A stretch of DNA of 64,000 nt, taken from CAZPRY01 sp964589175. Lineage in GTDB: Bacteria > Fidelibacterota > UBA2242. Where the stretch lies: positions 124,001 through 188,000 of the forward strand of contig CAZPRY010000002.1 of the NCBI GenBank assembly GCA_964589175.1, given 5' to 3'. The notes below the pieces were generated by a model, which was given only the letters and a program-made list of their open reading frames with translations, ran no database searches and was not told where the DNA came from. Below are positions 10,230-20,031 of the stretch, in pieces. The stretch's first letter is position 1. Every line of letters begins with the position of its first letter. The position numbers and the translations under genes were made by a program.

Positions 10230-11180
10230 CTAAAACGTGCAAGCCAGTTGCAGAGTCAACCCGTTTCGTTGAGGGACCAGCTGCAACTCGAGTTCCGGTG
10301 CCCGTCCGAAAATCCGGTCATAGATTTGCTGATTGTCCTTTTTCACCAGAGTTACTACGCGGCTTGTCTCCCAGATACCTATGCCGATATAGGCGTACAT
10401 GCCGATATTATACATCGTATCATACTCAGTTTCCCACTGGGCCGTGGTTTCGTTGTAGACTTCCTTGGTGCTGCCAAAGGTATTGGCGAAGGCAAATGCA
10501 GCAATGCGTGCAGCCAGAAATGGTACACTTTTGCCCCAGTGCCCGGCGTAGGCATGTCCTGTGCTGGGCAACAGGAAAGACAGGGTTCCAGCCACCCAGG
10601 GGGTTTTATCTTGAGCTTTATACATTGCCATCTTTTTACTATAGTCGGGATCGATATCGGTTCTTTGAAGCGTCTCTTTGGCCCGCAGGCCTTCGACATC
10701 GCTCCTGACTTCATCCGTTCGTCCGGCCAATTGATAAGCGACAATGCGCATTCCGCTTTTGAGCAATTCCCCGATTTCACCCTCGTAATCGAAAGTGGCA
10801 ATATGCAGAATTTCCCCGGTCTGAACGCTGACGGTGCGGGCGGAGATTGAATACACGCTTCCCACCTTGCTGATGCTGCCGCCGATAATCATCTCCATCC
10901 CGGTGAGCTGCCCGATTTCGACGAGGCAGGCGTCTGAAGTGCAGCCCGACATCTGGAAGCCCTGCTCATCCAGAATTTTATCCATCAGTTCACGCTCCAG
11001 AACCCGGAACGATCCGGTCCGAAATAGTTCGGTGCGCAAGCGGTCGGTCAGGGCGCCGGCTTCGGCGTCCGCAATATTGTTACCTCTGAGTTCCATAACG
11101 GCAACATGATTTTGTGCTGTCAGCGGAACGATCAGACCAGCGCAAACGATTGCGGAAGTTAAAATCTGCCTAAAATTCAT
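10230..11180 (-). CDS. CsgG/LpoB-like periplasmic protein with C-terminal DUF5683-like membrane region
   Basis: A 316-residue protein with a signal peptide (MNFRQILTSAIVCAGLIVPLTAQ). Residues 25-140 follow the CsgG/LpoB-type fold signature: NHVAVMELRGNNI, a TDRLRTELF helix, FRVLERELMDKIL, GQLTGMEMIIGGSISKVG and YSISARTVSVQTGEIL. The C-terminal part (about 195-290; TPWVAGTLSFLLPSTGHAYAG) resembles DUF5683, which often follows such domains in FCB genomes. A strong GGAGG lies 7 bases before the ATG. Exact role unknown; envelope biogenesis or trafficking is likely by family. Confidence 0.8.
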   Translation of the reverse strand: MNFRQILTSAIVCAGLIVPLTAQNHVAVMELRGNNIADAEAGALTDRLRTELFRTGSFRVLERELMDKILDEQGFQMSGCTSDACLVEIGQLTGMEMIIGGSISKVGSVYSISARTVSVQTGEILHIATFDYEGEIGELLKSGMRIVAYQLAGRTDEVRSDVEGLRAKETLQRTDIDPDYSKKMAMYKAQDKTPWVAGTLSFLLPSTGHAYAGHWGKSVPFLAARIAAFAFANTFGSTKEVYNETTAQWETEYDTMYNIGMYAYIGIGIWETSRVVTLVKKDNQQIYDRIFGRAPELELQLVPQRNGLTLQLACTF

Positions 11181-11286
11181 TGACGTGCCTCCGGATTAAA
11201 TGCCTTGTAAATATCGATATTTTATTTCTGAATGACAAAGCTAAAATCCTTCGGACGGCAGTGATGGTGGGATCATATAATACGAA

Positions 11287-11324
11287 AAATCCCGATGGAA
11301 AAGCGCAGCTTTCCACCGGGATTT
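11287..11324 (-). terminator. Rho-independent terminator of the pepF-like gene
   Basis: A 15-bp stem (11287-11301 with 11310-11324, one G-T pair) closes an 8-base loop. On the minus strand it is followed by TTTTTCG. It lies 24 bases after the stop codon of the oligoendopeptidase gene. Confidence 0.85.
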
Positions 11325-11348
11325 CGGATAGTCGCTGAATTTTTGAGA

Positions 11349-13241
11349 TCAGTTCAGTTTGGCGATTTCACTCTCCAGTAAAGTCACCATTTCATCCAGC
11401 TGATCGATGACGGCCTGAACGGTTTCCGGCTGCGTCAGATCGACCCCGGCTTTTTTCAACTGTTCCATCGGGTAGTCGTTGCCGCCGGATTTTAACAATT
11501 CCAGATAGCTGTTGAGAGCGGCACTGCGGGATTTCTTGGGTCCTTCCATTACCTGTTTATAAATCCGGGCCGAAGAGGCGAAGCAAGTGGCGTACTGGTA
11601 GACGTAGAAAGGCGTACGGTAGAAATGGCCGATGCGCGCCCAGACAACATTCAGCAGTTCATCGTTGATCTGGGCTTCGCCGTAATAAGTGGCCATCAGC
11701 TCGCCTATGATCGCGCTGAGCTGATCGGCCGTGATCGGCGCGCCCTGCTCTACCAGGTGATGCACCTGCAATTCGTAATCTGCCAGCAGAGTCTGGAAGA
11801 AAAAGGTGCCTGTGACGCTGCGGATGGCCTGCTGCAGAAGGGCGATGCGTTCTTTGGGATCTTTGGTTTTTGCGAGCAGGTAATCGAGCAGCAGACGTTC
11901 GTTAAAGGTGGATGCTACTTCGGCGACGAAGATCGTATAGGAATGCGTGGAGAATGGCTGGTTCTCATTGGCGAGTGTGGTGTGCAGCGTGTGTCCCAGT
12001 TCATGCGACAGCGTGAAAACATTATCTAGTGTTTCATTGTAATTCATCAGCATAAAAGGATGAACGCCGTACACATCGGCGGAGTAGGCGCCCGGGCGTT
12101 TGCCGGTGTTCTCGTAGACATCCACCCAACCGGCGGCCAGGGCGTTTTTCATCTTTTCGCGGTACTCTTTGCCCAGCGGTTCAACCGAGGCGAGGACCCA
12201 TTCTTTGGCCGTTTCGAAAGCGTATTCCTTGTCGAAATCGACCAGGTTAATCGAGCCGTCATAGCTGTGGTATTCTTGGAGACCGAGCACTTTTTTACGC
12301 AGGGCGGTGTAACGCTGCAGCGGCGCCGTGTTGGCTTTGACAGTGTTGACCAGATTTTCATAGACCTCTACGGGAATATTGTTGCCCTCGAGGGCCGCCT
12401 CCAGCGCCGTGGAATATTTCCGGGCTTGGGCAATGGCCCAATCCCGCTAACAGACCGAGCTGTAGATCGCGCTGTAGGTGTTTTTATTGGCGTCGTAGAC
12501 TTCGTAATGATTTTCAAAGGCCAGTTTGCGATCGGTCTGGTTGCGGTTGGTGGCCAGGATTTTACTATAGGTGCCGGACGTCATGATCACTTCTTCACCG
12601 CTGGAGAGCGTCACGGACGGGAACTGGATATCTGAAGTGGACAGCTCACTGTAGATGTCACGCGGGGTGCTGTTAAACGGGGAGAAATAGGAAAGCATGG
12701 TCTCTTTATCCTCGTCAAAAACATGCGCCTGCTGGCGGTACAGGTCTTCGATCCCGAAGCGGTAGGGCGCCAGCTCCGGAGTTTCGTTCAGCCATTGCTG
12801 CATTGTCTCCCCGGGAATTTGCAGCATCTCCGGGTTCAGCCAGGCCGTGGCCGTTCCGAATTTCGAAAACAGGATCATGACCTGCTGTAATTTCTGGGAT
12901 ACCAGTTGATCGCGGGTATCCAGATCTCTCATCAATTGAGGATAGCGATACACCTTGTAGGACAGAATGTCCAGTTTATCGCTGAGCTGAAAGGCTTTCA
13001 GCAGGTTTTGGGCACCCCCGTTCAGGCTGCCTTTGAGAGCCGCGAATTCATCCATAAGGCCTTCCAACTGCCCGAAATCCTCTTCCCATGCGGCCCAGTC
13101 GGAATAGATATCGCTAAGCTTCCATTTGTACCCCTCGGCGATATCTTCGCGGTTCAGTGAGCGTGTCTCGGCAAAAGCGCCTATCGTCAGCAGGCAACCC
13201 AGGCCCAGCGCCAGCATCATAAAGATCGATTTTCTTTGCAT
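11349..13241 (-). pseudogene. pepF: Secreted oligoendopeptidase F interrupted by an in-frame TAG
   Basis: The ATG at 13241 has GGAG about ten bases upstream and gives a signal peptide (MQRKSIFMMLALGLGCLLTIG, ending AFA). The product would therefore be a periplasmic M3-family peptidase of about 630 residues. Upstream and downstream parts lie in the same frame and together form a complete PepF, with zinc motif HELGH at 413-417 and third ligand E441. A TAG at 12447-12449 interrupts codon 265, in the context SSVC-stop-RDWAIAQAR. Homologs usually have Gln before R-D-(W/Y) here, so a single C-to-T change (CAG to TAG) explains the break. TAG ends several intact genes in this window, so recoding is unlikely. 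The real cause may be a recent nonsense mutation or a consensus error. Confidence 0.88.
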
Positions 13242-13335
13242 GCGCGGAATCTCCTTTTCTAAAGTTGACAACCCTTCGGCTGAAATTTACGATTTGCAGG
13301 CATTTTGTCTACCATTTGTTGAATTCCTAAAACCA

Positions 13336-13360
13336 GGAAGTCCCCGGATTGAGGACTTCT
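13336..13360 (-). terminator. Probable terminator of the DUF2723 gene
   Basis: The arms GAAGTCC and GGACTTC (7-8 bp) enclose a 9-base loop. On the minus strand they are followed by TGGTTTTAGG. The hairpin lies about 36 bases after the stop of the DUF2723 gene and before the start region of pepF. Confidence 0.6.
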
Positions 13361-13395
13361 GATCTTTAAATACGATGTAAAACCGGCGGGCGACT

Positions 13396-16233
13396 TTACG
13401 GATTGCCCTGCACGGCGGGACTTTTACGCGCGCTTTTAGCCCGGTACTGATCCAGGAGCTGTATCGCACCGTCATCCTGGGGGTGGTAATTCAGCCATTG
13501 GGAGACCAGGTCGACGGCCCGGTTATAATCTTCCTTGATCTCGTAGATCCGGACCAGCAGGCCGACAATCTCGGAATCGGCGGGATGCGAGATAAGCAAT
13601 TGTTCCAGAATTTTCTGGGCGCTGTCGTAATCCTGCAATTCCGACATGTAGACCTTGGCGTATTCGACCAGTTCTTTGGGGGACGCGGCTGATTGCCGGA
13701 CCAGGACCTCGAGCCGGGATTGCAGCTCGTCGACCCACGAAACTTCCTGCAATCCGCCGGCCTGCAGCGCTTCGTTGTACAGGACGCCGAAACGCAGATA
13801 GGCGCTCTTATTCGTGATCGGGATGACGTCTTCGGGCATCTTGGCTTCCATGCTGTCCAGTGTGGCGATTACGCCGCGATAGTCCTTTTCGTAGAGTTTG
13901 CCGACAGCCAGCTGAAAGAAGGCTTCGCGATAATTACCAAGCAGCGCTACGACGCGGTCATCAAAGAATACTTTAGGATTATCGAGGTTGCGGTAGTTAT
14001 AGACGTTCATCAGATTGTTCTCGATTTTGGCGGGATTGGCGCGCTCAACCTTTTGGGGGTGTACACGTAGCGCCAGGCCCTCCATTTGCATAAAATCATC
14101 CAGACCAATCAGGTTGCCGCGCGGCACCGAAACGGCGAAATAGACCGGTTTCTGCCAGCGGTTGTTTTCCAGGATATGCCAGATCATGATGTCCTGAGTG
14201 CGGATTCCCCGGCCGTCCATGAAGGTGGGTTTGAGCTCCCATTCCAGGGCGGGCAGAGCGCTGCCCGGCGGTTGCGATACCCGCACTGTCCGTTTTTGCC
14301 AGGGCATGGCGCCCATGCGGTCAATCTGATCGTCAGAGAGGCCGATCGCCACTTTCGGCTCGGCGTCGCGCAGCTGGCTAATGTACCAGCCGGCATTCAG
14401 GAGCGCCAGGTTAACGATTCGGATATCCCGGCGCACGTGTTCCACCTCCTGCAGGTACCAAAGCGGAAAGGTGTCGTTATCGCCATTGGTAAAAAGGATG
14501 GCGTCCGGCTCGCAGGTCTGTAGGAGATTATAGGCATAATCGGAAGCGACGAAATTCCCGGTGCGCTTGTGTTCGTGATAATTGGCCGCCAGAACATTGA
14601 CCGGCAGGATGATCAGCATGGCGACGCTGACCAGGTAGGCGAGGACCTGGCGCGTTTTTTCATGCTTGATCTCGGTAAGCTGGCCGATGATGGTTGAAAC
14701 TCCGACACCGATCCAGATAGCGAAGGCGAAGAAGGAACCCACGTAGGAATAATCCCTTTCGCGGGGTTGCGGATCGTCCTGGTTCAGGTACAGGATAATC
14801 ATCAAACCGGTAAAGAGAAACAACGCCAGTACCGCCAGCGCCTTGTGTTTGTCTTTTTGAAAATGACTCATCATCCCGTAAATGCCGATCAGGAACGGAA
14901 AAGGCAGCAGAAACTGGAAAGGATCGACCTGGTCCCGGAGACGGCCGATGAACTGCCAGTTGAAGTAGCGGATATACATTTCCTTAATCTGGTAATTCCA
15001 GAAGTAGTCCAAAGTGTTTTTATATTTATAGGCGACTTCGGGCTTCCAGACGGCACGGTTGAAGATATCGGTAAATTCGCGCCGGCCGTACTGTTCGCGC
15101 TCGAGGTAGGCAACAGCCTGGTGGGTTGTCTCGGGATCGTTCTCGTCGATGCCGGGGTCCTGGGCGCTGCGGATGAAAATGGTGCTGTAGGAAGAATATC
15201 CGACAATTATCAAAACGAGGGAAATGAGCGCCAGCGAAATAAGGTTGTGCTTTTTACGGATCGCCCAGATCGTTCCTCCGAAAACGGCCAGGATGAGCAC
15301 CGCGACCGCGACCAATCCGAGACGATCGGCGATGCGCGGCAGGCCGCGAATGACACCGCCGTTGATAACCAGGAAAACCAGCGAAGCAAAGAAGGCCATA
15401 AGAACGTTCTGAGAATGTTCCTTCAGGCGCAGGCTCGGGGTTTTTCTATAGATATAGAGATAAATCGCCATAAAGACGGTGACCGTAAACAGCGCCTGCA
15501 GGTTGAAGGATATCTTCAGCTGCAGAAAGAGCAGGAACAGCAGGGCGCTGATGGCGACGCCGATGATCAGGTCGGCGATCAGCCAGGCAATGGAACTGAT
15601 TTCCGTATGTTTGAAATAGATGATCAGAGCAATGAAGAAAATCGCGAGTACGTTCAGCAGATGAATTCCCAGGGCCAGGCCGATGATATAGGCGATGGTC
15701 AGAAGATAGCGCTCATGGCCTTTTTGGCCGGCATGCTTTTCCCAGGCTAAAATCAGCCAGACTACGATCGCGGTTAAAAAGGTAGAGAAGGCGTAAACCT
15801 CGGCTTCAACGGCGTTGAACCAGTGGCTGTCGGTAAAGGCAAAGGTCAACGCCCCGATGAAGGCACCGCCGTAGACCGCAACTTTTTGCAGTTTGCTGCG
15901 CGGCTCACCCCAGGCCCGGAGCAGCTGTACGACGATCAGGAAGAGAAACATAACCGCCAGGGCGCTGACGATCGGAGAAATGAGATTGACGCGATAGGCG
16001 ATATCGCTCCCGATCGGCAACATAGAGAAGAAACGGCCGATCAGCAGGTACAGCGGGCTTCCTGGGGGATGCGGTACGCCGAGCGTGTAAGACGTCGCGA
16101 TGAATTCACCGCAGTCCCAGAAGGAGACCGTCGGCGCAATCGTCAGCAGGTAGACGATCAAACTGAGTAAAAACGAAAGCCCGGCAAGGATTGATTTTTC
16201 CTTGTTGCGGCTAAAATATTCTTTAATTTTCAT
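13396..16233 (-). CDS. DUF2723 family membrane protein (putative protein O-mannosyltransferase-like)
   Basis: A 945-residue protein. About twelve membrane helices occupy residues 1-590, and a soluble C-terminal region (about 600-945) holds TPR-like helices near the end. The N-terminal stretch LTIAPTVSFWDCGEFIATSY followed by GVPHPPGSPLY is the hallmark of DUF2723. The family resembles GT-C glycosyltransferases, with the Asp in WDCGEF as the expected catalytic or metal residue, and is widespread in Bacteroidota and relatives. In some species it takes part in protein O-glycosylation. The start ATG has GGGA upstream. The gene lies upstream of pepF in the same orientation but has its own terminator. 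Confidence 0.9.
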   Translation of the reverse strand: MKIKEYFSRNKEKSILAGLSFLLSLIVYLLTIAPTVSFWDCGEFIATSYTLGVPHPPGSPLYLLIGRFFSMLPIGSDIAYRVNLISPIVSALAVMFLFLIVVQLLRAWGEPRSKLQKVAVYGGAFIGALTFAFTDSHWFNAVEAEVYAFSTFLTAIVVWLILAWEKHAGQKGHERYLLTIAYIIGLALGIHLLNVLAIFFIALIIYFKHTEISSIAWLIADLIIGVAISALLFLLFLQLKISFNLQALFTVTVFMAIYLYIYRKTPSLRLKEHSQNVLMAFFASLVFLVINGGVIRGLPRIADRLGLVAVAVLILAVFGGTIWAIRKKHNLISLALISLVLIIVGYSSYSTIFIRSAQDPGIDENDPETTHQAVAYLEREQYGRREFTDIFNRAVWKPEVAYKYKNTLDYFWNYQIKEMYIRYFNWQFIGRLRDQVDPFQFLLPFPFLIGIYGMMSHFQKDKHKALAVLALFLFTGLMIILYLNQDDPQPRERDYSYVGSFFAFAIWIGVGVSTIIGQLTEIKHEKTRQVLAYLVSVAMLIILPVNVLAANYHEHKRTGNFVASDYAYNLLQTCEPDAILFTNGDNDTFPLWYLQEVEHVRRDIRIVNLALLNAGWYISQLRDAEPKVAIGLSDDQIDRMGAMPWQKRTVRVSQPPGSALPALEWELKPTFMDGRGIRTQDIMIWHILENNRWQKPVYFAVSVPRGNLIGLDDFMQMEGLALRVHPQKVERANPAKIENNLMNVYNYRNLDNPKVFFDDRVVALLGNYREAFFQLAVGKLYEKDYRGVIATLDSMEAKMPEDVIPITNKSAYLRFGVLYNEALQAGGLQEVSWVDELQSRLEVLVRQSAASPKELVEYAKVYMSELQDYDSAQKILEQLLISHPADSEIVGLLVRIYEIKEDYNRAVDLVSQWLNYHPQDDGAIQLLDQYRAKSARKSPAVQGNP

Positions 16234-16621
16234 GTTGCGTTCCCGTTTTTTATCATAAGATCAATAAATCCTTGGCCAGTTCGATAATTTGCTGTTTCCC
16301 GGCCAGAAATCGAACAAAAAACTTAGTCTGCCACCGGTAGGGGGCCGGATAGCTCGGATGCGTTTTGAATATGGAAAGGCATTCCTCTCATGAAATATCC
16401 CTTTTACCTCGAAATCCTGGACATGTTCCCAGTATTCTGTTAAAAAACTCCTGCAGCCGCTGGAGAATTCCTCTCATGGAGATGAACTCTATCGCAGAAT
16501 ACTCACCGGAATTACCCGCCGCCTTGAAGCGCGAAATAAAAATTTGAGCATTGCGGAAAAAATGTAAATTACCATTGCAATGAGTTGCGATGTACTAATT
16601 CCATAGAGAACGGAGGATGTC
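16234..16621. other. Intergenic stretch with a possible gene remnant
   Basis: This 388-bp gap separates the divergent DUF2723 and pdaD genes and must hold both promoters. At 16390 an ATG opens a 16-codon reading (MKYPFYLEILDMFPVF). Just beyond its stop, another frame reads protein-like to about 16567 (RILTGITRRLEARNKNL). This could be a small gene broken by a frameshift, but the evidence is thin. Confidence 0.3.
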
Positions 16622-17164
16622 ATGGTTCCAACAAAATTTTTTGCCACCAAGGGTATCGGGCGACACAAAGATCATTTACAATCCTTCGAATTAGCCTTGC
16701 GAAACGCCGGCATACAGCACTGCAACCTCGTTACCGTATCCAGCATTTTGCCCCCTGGCTGTAAAAAGATTACCCGGGAGAGCGGGCTGGCCCAACTGCG
16801 ACCGGGCCAGATTACCTACACGGTTTTATCGAAGAACTCCACCAATGAGCCGCATCGTCTCCTGGCAGCCTCGATCGGCATCGCCATGCCGGTCGAAAAG
16901 GAAATCTATGGCTATATTTCCGAACACCATTCTTACGGGCAAACCGGTGACAGCGCCGGTGATTATGCCGAGGACCTGGCCGCCACCATGCTGGCCACAA
17001 CGAGGGGCATTGAATTCGATCCCGAGACGGCCTGGGACGAGAGAAAAAAGCTGTTTCATTCGAGCGGCATGATCATCCGCACGACGAATGTCACCCAATC
17101 GGGCACCGGGTATAAAAGCGGATTGTGGACGACGGTCCTGGCGGCCGTAGTGTTTATCCTCTGA
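16622..17164 (+). CDS. pdaD: Pyruvoyl-dependent arginine decarboxylase
   Basis: A 180-residue proenzyme of the PvlArgDC family. The motif LVTVSSILPPGC carries the self-cleavage pair, by analogy with the Ser-Ser site of the Methanocaldococcus jannaschii enzyme; here S40-S41. Cleavage leaves a beta chain and an alpha chain with an N-terminal pyruvoyl group that decarboxylates arginine to agmatine for polyamine synthesis. Other family features include GYISEHHSYGQ, the YAEDLAATMLATTRGIEFD helix and the C-terminal GLWTTVLAAVVF strand. The length is normal for the family and GGAGG lies 6 bases before the ATG. It stands alone. Confidence 0.93.
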   Translation: MVPTKFFATKGIGRHKDHLQSFELALRNAGIQHCNLVTVSSILPPGCKKITRESGLAQLRPGQITYTVLSKNSTNEPHRLLAASIGIAMPVEKEIYGYISEHHSYGQTGDSAGDYAEDLAATMLATTRGIEFDPETAWDERKKLFHSSGMIIRTTNVTQSGTGYKSGLWTTVLAAVVFIL

Positions 17165-17941
17165 GTATCTTTCCTGTCTGATTTTACAATTCCGCGTGGA
17201 TGCCGTCCAGGCGGATATTCTTCGCTGTCCCCGGCAACCCAAATCACAATATTGAAAGCCCAATCCTATCCCAATAATCAGCGGGTGAACGTTCTCCAAG
17301 CGTTGCCACGCCATAAGGCTTTTAAAGGAAGGGGGCAAACAAAGATAGTCATTTCGGAACTTTGGAGCCGTGTTCGAATGTTAAGAACGTTTAAAAGGGA
17401 CTAATCGGCACAAAGGCACAGAATCGTCGCATGGATCTGTTTGTAGTAGAAACGCTACAACCAGAGAGGGTTTGTTGACAAACGACCCAATGAATAGAGA
17501 CATAAAAATCATGATGCTGGCTATGGGAATTTTTCGCATTGCGGTATATTTTATATAAAATGGATAGAACTGAGCTAAATACTAAACTCTTCGATCAACG
17601 GCATTTTGTCATTCGATGCTTTTTTGATCTGTTGTGCGGAGTGAGCAAGGTGTACGTAATTCTCATTCTGAACCGAAAGAAGTAAAAATTTTGGCCGGAT
17701 ATCTACTTCCTGAGTTCATCGCCGCGGAAATATTGTGAAAGGTTTATACTTCATATTGTGCACAGAAATATCAGATATACAAAATATTAGCAATATTGGA
17801 ATAATAATCGAAGAGACCGGAGTTATATTTGGAAAAACATAAAAAGGCGAAATATCTGTTGCGTTTTATTCCGTATATTGTTTAATTAAGCGTGGGTAAG
17901 TTGTTGAATTAAAGCAGATTATACCAGAAGAAGGATAATCT
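17165..17941. other. Long intergenic stretch upstream of the surface locus
   Basis: These 777 bp hold no convincing gene. The stretch becomes AT-rich towards 17941 and presumably contains the promoter of the ydjY-like gene. A TTGACA at about 17476 has no good -10 partner. A segment around 17200-17260 resembles, in inverted orientation, one in the gap at about 35725-35780. Confidence 0.5.
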
Positions 17942-18649
17942 ATGAAGCAAAGTAGTACGATAAGCATACGCTTGGCAGCGGGCTTCCTTGTTTTAACGAT
18001 TGGTTTCGGCCAACCGTGCCCTGCTCAGAATTCCCCGATAGAGAAAATTTCCGAGAGCGTTTACCGGATCGGTACCGTACTGGTAGAGTCGGAAAAGCGT
18101 GAAATCTACCTGGATGGGAAAGTTAATCTGCAGGCCGGTCCCATCGAACTCCTGGCCTGCACTTCGTGGGGAAAAGTCCATGAAAGCGTTCTTGTCCTGA
18201 ATATCGTTCCGCACGATTTTCAGGTAGCGTTGCTGCTGCTCGGCCTGGATGAAAAGAAAGTCGAGTACAGCGAGGAATTGGGGCGTGTTATCGGCGGAGA
18301 TTCGATGGCGATTTATGTAAAATGGTCTGCCGGGCAGGATTCCGTCGAAGTCCGGGGCGAGAAATTGGTTTTTAATCTCGTAACCGGCAGGGAGATGGAT
18401 GCTACACGTTGGATCTTTGTGGGCTCCCGGATCGAAGAAGGTGTTTTCCGGGCCGATTCCGAGGGTTCGTTAATAACCACCTACAGCGATCCGTACACCA
18501 TAGTCGATAGCGCTGCGGAATTGGCCAGCGATGATGAAGCCTACGTCGTAAATCAAACTTTGGTTCCGCCGGTCAATACGCCGGTGAAGGTGACGATTCG
18601 GGTGCTTAATCAGGCGGGGCCGCAAGAAGAATCTCAAAAGGAAGATTAG
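17942..18649 (+). CDS. YdjY-like secreted protein
   Basis: A 235-residue protein with a signal peptide (MKQSSTISIRLAAGFLVLTIG to AQN). The segments LACTSWGKVHESVLVLNIVP and FQVALLLLGLD are the signature of the YdjY family, whose biochemical role is unknown. RWIFVGSRIEEGVF is also conserved. AAGGAT lies 7 bases before the ATG. The stop and the next start are separated by one base, so it is co-translated with the cyclase-like protein downstream. It probably works in the periplasm with that protein. Confidence 0.82.
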   Translation: MKQSSTISIRLAAGFLVLTIGFGQPCPAQNSPIEKISESVYRIGTVLVESEKREIYLDGKVNLQAGPIELLACTSWGKVHESVLVLNIVPHDFQVALLLLGLDEKKVEYSEELGRVIGGDSMAIYVKWSAGQDSVEVRGEKLVFNLVTGREMDATRWIFVGSRIEEGVFRADSEGSLITTYSDPYTIVDSAAELASDDEAYVVNQTLVPPVNTPVKVTIRVLNQAGPQEESQKED

Positions 18650-18650
18650 C

Positions 18651-19784
18651 ATGAAGAAACTGCTTAAAATATTTTGGGTGTCTGCGTTTATTTTATCTTC
18701 TCTGCTTACGGGCAAGACCGGACCAGGTCCGGATTCCGAAGCCGGTGTAGATATTTCTCTGCGCAAGGAGGCCGAAAGAAGCATCCTGATCGGCTTCCGG
18801 TGGTTGGTGGATCAACAGGAGGAAGACGGCTCCTGGAATCGCTATCCGGCGATTACGGCGCTGGTATTGTCGGCGATTACGCGGGCTGACGCAACGGTGA
18901 ATATCGAACATCCTGCGATTCAGGCCGGTTATAAATATCTAGAGTCCTGCGTGCAGGAAAACGGATCGGTTCACGTTGGCGATATGCCCGGATATAATAC
19001 CTCCATCTGCCTCTTGGCGTTCAAGGATTATCCCGGCGATAAATACAAAAAAATCATCCGAAATGCCGAAGCGTACCTGGTGGATCTCCAAATCGATGAG
19101 AAGGACGGTTACACCCGGGACAGTCTTTATTACGGCGGTGTCGGCTACGGGGGTGACGACCGGCCGGACCTGTCCAATTTGCAATGGGCAATTGAAGCGA
19201 TCGCTTACAAAGAAAAACAGATTGTTCCGGAGCAGAAGGCCGGCCCGGTGGAAAAAGCCATCTCCGAGAGGAACATGCTTTTCTACGATAAAGCGCTGGT
19301 ATTCCTGGCGCGCTGCCAGAATCTCGAATCGGTCAATCCCGAGGCATATTCCGGTAATGACGGCGGGTTCATGTATGAAGCCGGTAAGAGTAAAGCCGGC
19401 GAAGCCAGCTCTTACGGCAGTATGAGTTATGCCGGATTGAAATCGATGATTTACGCGAAAGTGGACAAAGCAGATCCGCGGGTGCAGGCGGCTTATGATT
19501 GGCTCCGCCAAAACTACAGCGTGGAGACGAATCCCAATATGGGAATTCAGGGCTTGTTCTATTACTATCAGAGCATGGCCAAAGCGCTGTCGGCTTACGG
19601 CGAGGAAGTCGTCGTGACGCCCGATAAACAACAACATCCCTGGCGCAAGGAACTGGTGGATCAGCTACTCAAGATTCAGAATGAAGAGGGCTGGTGGGTG
19701 AACAGCAACGGGCGCTGGTGGGAGAATAACAAGGTGCTCGTGACGGCGTACTGCCTTTTAACGATGGAAGAGCTGCTGCGGTAG
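18651..19784 (+). CDS. Secreted squalene cyclase/prenyltransferase-like alpha-toroid protein
   Basis: A 377-residue protein with an N-terminal signal sequence. It is made of the QW/prenyltransferase-type helical repeats that build an alpha-alpha toroid: FRWLVDQQEEDGSW, a GYKYLESCVQENGS repeat, AEAYLVDLQIDEKDG, GYGGDDRPDLSNLQWAIEA, YDWLRQNYSVETNPNMG and LLKIQNEEGWWVNSNGRWW. The DxDD acid motif of true squalene-hopene cyclases is not visible. It is therefore more likely a binding or structural relative, of the kind common in Planctomycetes and FCB bacteria, than a terpene cyclase. The same fold recurs inside the giant protein encoded next (about its residues 404-780), which suggests the two work together. 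Confidence 0.8.
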   Translation: MKKLLKIFWVSAFILSSLLTGKTGPGPDSEAGVDISLRKEAERSILIGFRWLVDQQEEDGSWNRYPAITALVLSAITRADATVNIEHPAIQAGYKYLESCVQENGSVHVGDMPGYNTSICLLAFKDYPGDKYKKIIRNAEAYLVDLQIDEKDGYTRDSLYYGGVGYGGDDRPDLSNLQWAIEAIAYKEKQIVPEQKAGPVEKAISERNMLFYDKALVFLARCQNLESVNPEAYSGNDGGFMYEAGKSKAGEASSYGSMSYAGLKSMIYAKVDKADPRVQAAYDWLRQNYSVETNPNMGIQGLFYYYQSMAKALSAYGEEVVVTPDKQQHPWRKELVDQLLKIQNEEGWWVNSNGRWWENNKVLVTAYCLLTMEELLR

Positions 19785-20031
19785 AGAATCCCGCGGCGCG
19801 GGAACAAGTAGCATGCCCAAGGGCCCGGCCCGGAAAAGAAAGAATTTTTGTGAACCGGCAGAGCGCGGAATCGGGTTTCAAAAACAGGTGGATTTGAATT
19901 CAATGACAAAACATGAAATATTCGCTTATCTGGCCAGTTTGGCCGGTTCATTCAATTGGGTACACTGGATCGCGCGTTCTATTTGGCGGTCAGCTCAAAC
20001 CAGAGCAAAGATTAGGCAAGGAGTTGTATCG

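Noticed and set aside
12447..12449. TAG as a recoded sense codon in pepF
   Set aside because: TAG terminates several intact genes in this window and no suppressor signal is visible, so mutation or base error is simpler.
14767..15750. Plus-strand open frame of 327 codons
   Set aside because: Antisense of the DUF2723 membrane region; rich in Gln, Asp and Arg as expected from reverse reading of hydrophobic codons.
17470..17510. TTGACA promoter-like box
   Set aside because: No acceptable -10 box at normal spacing and more than 400 bases from the next gene.
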